The position numbers and the translations under genes were made by a program. Positions 46,787 through 58,000 of a stretch of 64,000 bases of DNA are shown piece by piece. This DNA comes from Rotaria sp. Silwood1. Its lineage: Eukaryota; Rotifera; Eurotatoria; Philodinida; Philodinidae. Within the stretch, counting starts at the first letter, position 1, and each line of letters begins with the position of its first letter. The DNA lies in the NCBI GenBank assembly GCA_905250075.1, contig CAJNOP010000511.1:55396-119395 (forward strand). The letters are read 5' to 3'. Under the pieces are notes generated by a model that worked only from the letters and a program-made list of their open reading frames with translations, did no database searches and was not told where the DNA came from.

Positions 46787-46980
46787 TTCCTATAGGCATA
46801 ATTATCTCTACTTGAATCAATATCGTTTTTTTTNNNNNNNNNNNNNNNNNNNNNNNNNNNNNNNNNNNNNNNNNNNNNNNNNNNNNNNNNNNNNNNNNNN
46901 NNNNNNNNNNNNNNNNNNNNNNNNNNNNNNNNNTTCCTATAGGCATAATTATCTCTACTTGAATCAATATCGTTTTTTTT
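46787..46980. other. Assembly gap between identical 47-bp ends
   Basis: 100 N at 46834-46933. The 47 bases to the left (46787-46833, starting TTCCTATAGGCATAATT) and to the right (46934-46980) are identical. The flanking contigs almost certainly overlap, so the gap and one copy are artefacts. Confidence 0.95.
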
Positions 46981-47698
46981 CATTTGTTTTCGTTTTGAAA
47001 TGAGAGTTTTCGGCATCCGATAGCAGAGAAATGCAAAATAGTCGAAGATTTCATTGGAAAAAATAAACCAATTGCTGAGAAAGTGCATGTCAATGTTTTG
47101 TATGTTTCGAATAAAAAGTGAAAAATGTATCACTATCAATATAGATGAATCTTAAGATGAAGATCTACTTCTAATTCTATCATATTTAACATTCAAAATA
47201 ACAATGAGAAAAAGAAATAAACTGCAATGATGGATTAATTCTATTTTATCGATTTAACAAACTATCCCGATCAAGATATAAATCGATTCAAAAAAAATGA
47301 ATAATAAACTCTTACTCATAAAAGATTTTGTTGATGAGTAGAGTTTATGAAGTTTATGTTCAGCTTTTCTCTGTGTTGGAAAGATAGAGTTAATGAGTAG
47401 TAAATAAATCTTTTTTTATCTTTATGTCTATTTATATCATGCCTGTCGAACTTAAAGCTTGTATTCAATTATTGAATGCTTGAATAAATAAACTGAATAT
47501 TTGAAATGACTACTTGAAGTTAAGTTTCAAGTTTGACACTATTGTAGGAGATCGAACGAAGACAAATGAAAATAAATAGATTTATCGAAGAGAAGATAAT
47601 TATGCCTATGAGAAATAATTTTTCTTTTGTGCACGACAGATTTTCATTATGTTCCTTTTAATTTTGTCTTTCATGTATAGTAGATAGAGCTTTAATAA
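46981..47698. other. Intergenic, nothing recognised
   Basis: AT-rich left flank of the largest TGTGGG hairpin. Confidence 0.35.
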
Positions 47699-48182
47699 GG
47701 GTGGGTGGGTGTGTGGGTGGTGCGGGTGTGGGTGTGTGGGTGTGTGTGGGTGTGTGGGTGGGTGTGGGTGTGTGGGTGGGTGTGGGTGTGGGTGTGTGGG
47801 TGGGTGTGGGTGTGGGTGTGGGTGTGTGTGGGTGGGTGGGTGGGTGTGGGTGTGGGTGCTGGTGGATCAGGCAACGAGAATCACTCACACCCACACCCGC
47901 ACACCGACACCCACAACCACACACCGACACCCACACCCACAACCACGCCCACACACCGACACCCACAACCACGCCAACACACCGACACCCACAACCACGC
48001 CCACACACCGACACCCACAACCACACCCACACCCCCACACCCCCACACCCACACCCACACCCATACCCACACCCCACACCCACACCCATACCCACACCCC
48101 ACACCCATACCCACACCCCACACCCATACCCACACCCCACACCCACCCACACCCCACACCCACCCACACTCACCCACACCCA
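47699..48182. repeat. Largest TGTGGG head-to-head hairpin
   Basis: G-rich arm at about 47699-47868, the spacer GGATCAGGCAACGAGAATCA, then a C-rich arm of about 300 bp to 48182. The C-rich arm has an internal higher-order period (CCGACACCCACAACCACGCC repeated several times, then CCATACCCACACC several times). The two arms are thus not copies of one another in detail. All open frames here are repeat artefacts. Confidence 0.93.
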
Positions 48183-48838
48183 AAAACAGCTAATATATTG
48201 AGGCAGTTTTCAGGACAATAGGACTTTATGAATCTCTACTCTCTCGACTACAGCATACTCTAATTCGATCACTATCTGTGTAGTATTTTTCAACAACAAT
48301 GGTGTTCGCCCTATGATTAGTAACATTTTATTCGAATTTTTTCATGTCTTTATTTCTCGTGAACTCTTACTGCCTCTATATTTCAATTCTAAAGTATTAA
48401 AAAAAGATCATACCGGATTTAGTTCATGTCGATTTAATTCGAACTTGAGATCGTAAAGCCACCTTATGACAACCTTAAGAAAGGTCGAAATCAATTGTGG
48501 TTCGTACTTTGTATAAAGTTCGATCTTATTATCTTCCCGAAGAATATTATTAGAATATAATAGAACCTTAATCACAAATTGAAAATGAAAACTGTTCGAT
48601 CATTGAAATAAACAAAATCAATTTGTGTTTTAGTCAAATCTTTAAAATAATTTTTCAGTCAGTAGCTAAATGATGCGAATTGACATCGATATACAAATCT
48701 TTAATAGTAATTCTCAAATCAAAATCAAATTCAAATGTTTAATCAGAAAAAAATAATCAAGGAAAAACAAAAATTTTTATTCAAAAAATCATTGTTGGCT
48801 AACAAAAAGAATTCTTTGTCAAGAGTTGAATATAGTAA
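48183..48838. other. 3' flank of the helicase-PARP gene
   Basis: AT-rich, no gene or repeat recognised. Confidence 0.35.
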
Positions 48839-49098
48839 TCAAGCCGTATACAGAATTTTCATGTATGGCAAGGCTTGACCATAGCGATAAACAATATATT
48901 CTGTAAATCCATTTAATGTTCCAACAACAGAATGAAATTTAACTGGAGCCGCTACTAATTTTGAATCAGTTATTGTTTGTTTCGATTCAATACCTAATAA
49001 GACTTTACTATAATACATAACACGTGTTCCATCTGTTGAATCAGGAATCGCATATATATGAGATTTTTTAGGATCATCAGCAAAATATGCACCATGAC
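48839..49098 (-). CDS. Terminal exon: C-terminal half of the PARP domain
   Basis: Acceptor ATCATAG|GTCATGG, then 'GHGAYFADDPKKSHIYAIPD', 'MYYSKVLLGIES' and 'FTEYIVYRYGQALPYMKILY' before TGA. It supplies the tyrosine and the catalytic glutamate of the H-Y-E set. The glutamate marks a polymer-capable enzyme in characterised PARPs. The donor exon ends TGG|G, and the join restores 'EGNWGHGAYFADD', the expected PARP sequence, across 3.3 kb of intron. Confidence 0.78.
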
Positions 49099-52000
49099 CT
49101 ATGATATAGAAATAACTTTTTCAATTAATCAAAGGAGGTACTTCTCTCGGTCCCAATGAATTTTTGTCTACAGATACTACATAAGTGTCCTAGTAAAAAC
49201 CCTAAATGGATTTGGATTAGTAGTTCTTTCTTCAAGAGTTATCAATATTTTAATTTTCACTCTTCGAATAACATAACATACTTAGGACTAATTAAAAGTT
49301 CTGGCAACGCTATTGACAATTTTATAAATCAATTAACATTGAAGACTTTTTTTTACATCAATAAATAGTGGAATCTCGGAATAGATTCAAAGACAATTCA
49401 CGAAGAACTCACACAAGTTTTAGGACCAAATTCTCCATCATATCGAATAGTTGCAGGATGAACAAAGCGTTTCTATAAAGGATGAGAAGATGTCAATGAT
49501 GAACCTCAATTTGATCGTCCAGTTTTCGAACTTACAGATGCAAATATTGAATTGGTACGACAGATTATGAACAATGATGCACATTCAAGTTATGATGATA
49601 TTATACCTGAGCATTTGCTCTCTCTCATGGTACAATAGAACGAATTATTCATGACTGTCTCAAGATGAGAAAAGTTACATCACGTTGGGTGCCTCACTAA
49701 CTGAATGATGAACGAAAAAAATTTGAACTAAACATTTTATTTTCTGTATTCTTTAAATCAAATGGTCCTGTTCTTATACACACCACTGATGAAGACAAGA
49801 CTATAGAGCACAACTATTATCTAAAAAAATTACCTCGAACCTGTTGTCAAAGAAATACGGGAAAAAAGAAAGTCATCAGATACAATGGATAGAAAATTGC
49901 CTCAAGACAATACTCAACCTCATATTCATTCAGATGTTATTAATTATTTAACAGAAGAAGGCATCCACTATATTCATCATGTGATTATTGGCTAAATGAT
50001 TACATCAAACGTAATTTAACTGACCAAGCAAATGAAAAATCATTGGCTCATACGGTTTCCAAAGTAGTAAAAAAAAAACATTCCAGAAGAAGAGTTATAA
50101 AAACAAATTTTGACAGATTGTTGGAAAGAATGGAACTTTATATAAATAATCCATATCCTTTTAGGGCTTTTATTAAGACACTGACAAGGGAAGGTCTCCA
50201 ACTGATTCATGCTGTTTTTGTTGATATTTTGCCCATATGTAAGGTCCGATGAGACTAGAAAAAGCCTAAAAGGATAACGGCCCATAGGCCTTCCTTCGGG
50301 AGTTATGATCATTTTATTGGATTTATCATCTATGGACAAGGAATTCAATGAGAAATAAAACTATCGAATTTCGATCTGAAATTTTCTCTACATGGAGGCT
50401 AGACCTAGGACAGTTCCCAGTTCTATAAACTGTATATTTTCGAAGAACTGGGTATAGTGACCAGTTCTTTTTCCAGAACTGGTTAAAGTGACCAGCTCTT
50501 TGACGAGAACTGTGTGCACCCGACAGTTCTTTTCTAAGAACTGTACACACCCGGCAGTTCTTTTTCGAGAACTGGTTATTGCAACCAGTTCTTTTTCGAA
50601 GAACTGGATTAAGCGTCCGGTTCTTTTTCAAGAACTGGCTACCGTGACCAGTTCTTGGTGAAGAACTTGGTGAAATGACCAGTTCTTTTTCGAGAACTGC
50701 TTATTGTGACCAGTTCTTTTTGAAGAACTGGGTAAAAGTGATCAGTTCTTTTTCAAGAACTGGGTAAAGTGACCAGTTCTTTTTCAAGAACTGGATAAAG
50801 TGACCAGTTCTCTTTCGAGAACCGGGTGTGGGTTTGGGATGGGTTTTGTGTGGGTTGGGTTGGGTGTTGGTGTGTGTGCGTATAAGTCTTCTCTCAGCAT
50901 TCACACATAGGGTGGGAAGTTACCATTACGTTTCGGGGTTACCCTTGGTCCACCAAGTGCTAGCATTACGGGATATACTCGGGTCCTCCTGGAGGACCGA
51001 AAAGTACCTCCCAATACTTTGACTTCAGGACGTCAGGGTGCCCCCCAATAGTAAGACTTCAGGGGCCAAGGATACTGGCAACACCAATAATTGTCGGGGC
51101 AAGGGTACCACGCGACACTTGCACTGTTTGGGCAAAGGCTGCTGCGTAACTCTGGCAGTGGTTGGACCAAGGCTACCCTCCTTTCTGGCAATTGAACCTG
51201 ATGGCATGAAGGTTCGGCGCAAAATTTGCATAGATTGTGCCCACGTTACCGCGCCACTTTTTGCGGTGGTTGGGCCAAGGATACCCCCTTCCTGGCAATT
51301 AATCCTGGCGGCACAACGGTTTGGTGCAAATTTTGCATTGGTTGAACGCACGGTACCACGTAATAGTTGCACTGGTTGGGCTGAGTGTACCCAGCTATAC
51401 GAGCACTTGATGAGCCAAAGGTATTTGCTAATACTAGCATTTGATGACCCAACGGTATCTCCAATAGTGGGGCTTGTCGACACAAGGGTACCCACAATAG
51501 TTGTTCGTGGGGACCAAGGCTATGAGATTGATGATGCTAGGTAGTCCCCTGACCGTTACCTGCGTTGTCGGGTAACTGCGAACGGGGCGTTACCGTTCCC
51601 GGTGACTGGGAACTTTTTCGTTACCGTTACCGTTCCCAGGAACTGTCTGGGAACGGTAACTTCCCACCACTAGCTACAGATCAGTTTCTATCAAAGAACT
51701 AGTTGAACAGATCAGTTCCTATCAAAGAACTGGTTGGACAGATCAGTTCCTTTCAAAGAACTGGTAGGCACAGATCAGTTCCTATCAAAGAACTGGCTAG
51801 ACAGATCAGTTCCTGTCAAAGAACTGGTTGAACAGATCAGTTCCTATCAAAGAACTGGTTGGGCAGATCAGTTCCTATCAAAGAACTGGTTGGACGGACC
51901 AGTTCCTATCAAAGAACTGGTAGGCACAGATCAGTTCTTTTAAAAGAACTGGTTGGACAGATCAGTTCCTATCAAAGAACTGTTTGAACAGTTCTCAAAA

Positions 52001-55000
52001 ACGGAACTGATATGGAACTGTCCAGGGTCTAATGGAGGCTTTATTAGGTTAAAAGTTTCAGCCAAAACAAACATTTCTTTTCTGAAATATTGCATTCCCA
52101 AGAAAACATTACCATGCTACACACATATCAGGAAAATCGACTTTTATCGAAAACTCAATATTTCGGAAAAGATGCATTTGTTTTGGCTGAGACTTTTAGC
52201 CTCGAGAAGGAAAGCGTATGGGTCGTTATTCTTTTAGGCTTTTTCTAGTCTCATCGGACTCTATATATGGATAAAATATCAACAAAAACATCGTGAATCA
52301 GTTGGGGACCTTCCCTCGTGAGAGAAACACCTCAGTAAGTTTCCTCGTCAATTGAATCCCGAAAAACTTCTTGCATCAATTATTTTTAAAGAAATGAATT
52401 AATTACCCCAATTTCCCTCTAAACCAAAGTGTCGATCGTCAAAGCCATCATCTCTAATTCCATCAACTCCAGATTGTTTAGTTCCATGAAATAATTCACG
52501 CTCATTCGGATTGAAGCCTGGGCATTGTCTAGCAATGATTTTTTTCATCGATTCATATGTATCTTCTAATAAAGGATTTTTAACTTGTTCAATTGAAATA
52601 ATTTTAACTGATGTTCCAATTGTTTTCATTTTTTGTTCAAGATCTTTATATAAAGTTGTTGATGGAAGTAATGGAACAAGAACTGCAGAATATTTTGGAT
52701 TTGGATTTGGTACAACTAAAAATGGTTGTCCAATTTGTGTCCATTTACGAATATTGACCATTTTATCAATACGTTTAGTAAGATGAGCATCAATTGGACG
52801 AAGTACTTGAAAACGTTTATTTTTACTATTTTCGACAATTGTTTCAAGTTCAATTAAGTAAGGTGTTTGTTGAATATCAACACGCATTCCTAATTCACGT
52901 GTATAATCTTTTTCTAATAATAAATTATTAACATCAAAATCAATACGATCCTGTGTTAATGCAACGTGAGGTTCAATTAAATCCATTGTAAATGGACCTG
53001 TTTTAGCATTTTCATCAATTAATAAAACATATCTCCAATCTTGTCGAAAGACTTTACATATTATATCATATTTATATAATTCATCACAAAATTTTTCAAC
53101 ATCAAAATAAGCATGTGTGGGTAAATGACAATCTAAATCAGCAGGAACGACTTCTGGATTAATATTTGGAATTGAATTCCTATAGGATATCCAATCTTTC
53201 GGACTTGCTGTAGGATTAGCTGGTCGTGATGTGTATTGACCAACAACCCAATCACGTACAAAACCTCCTTCAAGTCGACAAGAAAATTTACATACAGCTA
53301 TCCAAGCAACAACTTCCATTCGTGTTTCACGTGTTGCATTGACACCTTTGGCACCATTATATAAATCAATTGTTGTTCGTTTACAATCAGTTATATGAGA
53401 TATTCGTTCTTCAATATCAAGATATTTTGAACGAACTTGAGGACGAAAAACACGTGGTGAAACACCTAAAATTGATGATATTTCGTTTTTTTTTGTGTTC
53501 AATAGAATAGAGATAAATAAATCAATGAAATTGAATGGAACAAGAGAAATTTTACATTTTACACTTTTCTCAAAATCGTCATTTTTTTCTGTCATTCGTC
53601 ATTATTTATAAAATATCTTCTTAATTCTCACAGATAATTCAAATATTCAGTTTCGATTTAGCTACTTATGGCGAAAGACAATATTTTTCTACTTGACAAT
53701 AACTTAATGAATTGTTGATTACTCGAAAATTTTCTAAAGAATAATTCAATGCATCATTTCACTTATTTTTGTTTACATTTAAACTTGTCTTCTAATTGAA
53801 TGAGAGAATCATGTTTTTTTTACCTGAATTAGGATGTCGAATAACGGCACAATTTTGTAACCAAGACAAAAATGAATCAAATTCTCTTTTAACATTATTA
53901 TATTCTGAATTTCTTCCATTGACTGTAACTTCACAAATATTTGTTGCTATATTACAATTAACTGTAATAATAACTTGTTTTTTATTTTTCCAACGCCATT
54001 TCATTGGATTAAATATTTGAGGCATTTTCATAACACTTTCTAAATTTCGAGATAAATTTGTATGTTGTGCTGTATTTGGAGTATTTTTATTTTCTAAATT
54101 AAATTGAAATTGTTCAACCATTTGTTGTAAAAGATGGGATTCAGAACTAAAAACAGTTCCTGCTCGTCCCAATAGACTAACATCGGTTTTAGTTAATAAC
54201 ATAGTAATTCGATTAGAAAATTTCGATAAAGCATTAGTGAATATATTATTACTATTAAGACGTGTTTCTTCTTTACTATTGATTTTTAATTGACGTTTTA
54301 TTGGATGTTCAATCCATTCAGGTTCAATTGTTCCGACAAATGAAAGAATTGCTTTGGAGCGAATTGATGTTGAATAACGAATATCTCGTGATAAAACCAA
54401 AGCTGGCGGAATTTTATATGTTGATCTCGCTAAAACAGATTGTGAGTCTAATTCAGCAAAATTATCTTCAGTTGAACCGTTATATTGAATATAAAGATGA
54501 GTTTGTTCATATAATTCTTTGGCTGATACAAATATATTATCATAATAGCCAGATAATAATGATTTAGCAATTAATTCCCAATCATTTGATTTTATTTTTG
54601 CTTTACCACGATAATCAATTGATAAATCTAATGATTTTTCTAAACTATTATAACGTCTTAATACTTGTCGAAGAATATGTTTTATATTATTTAAACCTTT
54701 TGCTCGACAAATACGATCTAAACTAAATTCTTTACTTGGAACTGATTGTTTAACAACTAAAATTTCATCCATTACATTTAATAATGTCATAAAATCTCCA
54801 TTTGAACTTTTAAAATTTTGTGGAATTGATTTTAATAAAGTTGTTGTATTTAAAACACTTAAAATTGATGACAGAGCAATAAGATCAGCTCCACAATTAT
54901 AATCTTTTAGTGCAGCTAAAACACATTTTGACATTGCCAATGAACCGAAATCGGGTAATTTTCCAAGAGCTACACCATGATTTGTTAGCGCTTCACTAGT

Positions 55001-58000
55001 ATCTTTCTTCAAAATGTCTAAATTAAAAACAACAGAAGAATTTACAAATCATTGAAGAAAACATTTTAATTGATTCAATATGAAGATCGATTTGAAATAA
55101 CATAGAACATAAAAAAACACAAATATTTATCCACTAGCGAGAACCCATGTATACTGTACGGTTGTTTTTTTCCTGTAAAGTTTCGCATTTGTGCTTTAAT
55201 CTTGGCCCAGTAACAGACAATCACGCACTGCCCATTAAGTATATAGATAGACCTTGTAGACTTACTCCTTATACCTTTGTAGCCGTATACCGTTGTAGTC
55301 TTGTGACCTTGTCCTCTAATAGCTTCATAGCCTTACGATCTTATAGCCTGATACTCTTGTACCCTTATACTCTAGTACCCTTGTAGTCTTGTACCTTACC
55401 CTCCTATAGTCTTATACTCTTGTAGCCTTACCGCCTTATCTCCTATAGTCTTATACCCTTAGGGGTATCCCCATAGGATAGCCCTTGGAAACCTATGAGT
55501 ACCACCATAGGATAGGTCTTGAGGACCTATAGATGCTCCCATAGGATAGTCCATGAGAACCTATGGGTGCCTCCATATAATAGCCCTTGAGGACCTGTGG
55601 GTATCTCCATATAGTAGCTCGTGTGGATCTATGGTATCCCCATATAATAGCCCTTGATGACCTATGGATACTTCCATAGGATAGCCCATAAGGACCTACG
55701 GATGCCTTCATAGAATAGCCCTTGGCACCTTCCCCTTATAACCTTATCTGATCTTTGACATTTAACCTTTGACCCGGCACAGACATACACACGCACACAC
55801 TGAACATTATATATATAGAAGATTATTAAATAGGAATTAAGTCAGTACTGAGAGTTTCTTGACATGAATTTTTATTTTCATGACAATTCGATTGAGTAAT
55901 TAACTTAAATGAATTTCTTCGTTTTCAATAAAATAGAATAGTTCGTATCAGACTACCAGTTTCAATTAATGTTCAGCGTGTTTTTATGTTCACTATTATC
56001 TTCAATCTAAAGCTTTTTTTGTCTTTACTTCGATAAAATTGCACAATTTGACATCGAATGGAAACTATCAAAATCGGATGAAATACAGCCGTTTTTTGGA
56101 GACTGTAAACATTGATGTGAATACATTGAAGAAACTTTTTATCAAAATTTAAACTGAAAAATCTAAAAACGTGTCTGAGATGTAATGAGTCATCGTTTAT
56201 TTAACGTTTCATGTTTACAAATCAATGTTCAGATCCTATAATGTGAACCTATTCTATGTATAAATCAGATTTGCAATTCATCTCGTCAATTATCCGAAGC
56301 AATTCAGAATTATTAATTTTTTCTTCTCGGAAATCTCATCATAAGATTTTTTTTAACAAATAAAAGTAATCTTTCAATTGTATTTGAAATTATCTGAGAG
56401 TTGGCAATATTTAACTTTCTATAAATGTTCAATATGAAATCAAAGATAACAAACCTAATTTTCTAAGTTCTTCAATAGTATGATCAATAATATGTTGTGA
56501 TGGTTTATCAGGTAAAAATTCTTTCATATAATTTAAACCTTGTTTAATTGGTGATTTTCTTAATGAAAATTCTATATCCATTAAATTGAATTGACATATT
56601 TGTGGTGTTGGATATTTTTTATCTTCAACTTTAAAATCATATAAAGAATAATAAATTCCAGGTTGTGTTCGTCCCAATCGTCCTAAACGTTGTTTTATTG
56701 TTGACTCAGCAGCTCGATCTACTTTTAATAGTGTTCTTTTTGATTTTGGATCATAAACAGGTATAGTAATCATCCCAGTATCAATGACATATTTCAATTG
56801 AGGAAATGTTAATGAAGTTTCAGCAACTGTTGTCGAAAAGAAAACACTTCCATTATCAATATAATCTTGTTGAACAGAAGCTTGTTGAGATTGAATAAGT
56901 GGATAAGCAGTTATAGCTCCATTTGTTATCTTTTTTATTAATGTACAATATTCATTAACTTCTTTTACTGAACTAACAAAACAAAGAATTTGATCATGTC
57001 GTCGACGTTCTTGATATAATTCTTGTACAATATTTAAAATATTTGCATTTGGACAAGAACATTTTGTTATTGGATAAAGTGTTCCCATTTGTGTCATTTC
57101 AAATTCAGAACATTTAAGATTTGTTATTTGACGAAAAAGTTTTGGTACAGATGCATCTAATGTAGCTGATGATATAATTAATTTCATTTTTGATTGTAAA
57201 TCTGGTTTTAATTTTAATATACGGGCTAATAAAGCTAAACAATGATCAATATTAACAGATCTTTCATGAACTTCGTCCACAAAAAAAACAATCGACTTAT
57301 TTAATTGAGTATCTTGTGTTATAAAATTTTCATCATAAAGTAAACGTTCTTTTAATAAACCATCAGTTAAATAAAGAATTGTTGCATTTTGATTATTTTC
57401 AGCACCACTAACAGCCCAACCAGCAAGTTTAGGTGAATATTGATCTACTACTGATGTCATTGTTGCATTGACACGCTTACATATTAATGTACATGGTAAA
57501 CGTCGAGGTTGAGTTACGATTATTTTATCGTATCCTTCAGCAGCAAGTAAAGCTGGTAATAATGAAGATTTACCTACAATTCATATAATCAATCATCAAC
57601 TTTACCACATTTAGAGTGCTTTTGAAAACATAAAAGAAAAAAGAATAGTTTTTTATATGAATAGAAGTAAAAACATAACTTCTATCGAATTTTAGATATT
57701 GATATATTTTAATAAAAAATTCTTCAAACAATATATTGATTTTTACTTCCAGATGGATCTGATATTCAGATAAAATGTCGATGATCGCAATATCTTTAGT
57801 GAAAATAATCGATGAATTTCTGTAAGATCTACATATTAAAATATTACATTTAATTTCACAAGATTTGTCAAAACAAGAAATAATAAATGATGATAAACTT
57901 TTGAAGAAAAAAAAAGTGAACTGAAAATCGTTAAGATTTAAATTAAAAATATCGAATAATTATTACCTGATCCAGTTGATGTTGCAATAGTGGTAACAGT

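Larger units (their letters stand above)
50182..52325. mobile_element. Large palindromic-family element carrying minisatellites
   Basis: Left end CAAGGGAAGGTCTCCAACTGATTC and right end (reverse complement) CGAGGGAAGGTCCCCAACTGATTC begin arms of about 150-290 bp sharing GTTGATATTTT, GATGAGACTAGAAAAAGCCT and TCAGCCAAAACAAA. The arms match the 41693 element family. The interior holds two 31-bp minisatellites and a GC-rich core. The whole lies inside the last intron of the PARP gene. Confidence 0.75.

Noticed and set aside
47699..48182. A true chromosome end at this position
   Set aside because: Unique genes continue on both sides and the array is two-armed, so it is internal. Only an assembly misjoin could change this.
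51025..51544. Long overlapping frames on both strands in the GC-rich core
   Set aside because: Open frames on both strands follow from low AT content and the 33-36-bp repeat. No domain, splice site or codon bias supports a gene.
51734..51943. Open frame with a repeated 'DRSVPxKELV' peptide
   Set aside because: It is the translation of the 31-bp minisatellite, out of phase every three units, without start context or splice sites.
50400..52015. CRISPR-like arrays with a 31-bp period
   Set aside because: There are no distinct repeats with unique spacers: the whole unit repeats. The context is eukaryotic, and no cas genes are present. They are minisatellites.
55147..55711. Frames over the octamer tract and the 34-bp minisatellite
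   Set aside because: Repeat translations inside an intron; periods of 34 bp shift frame each unit.
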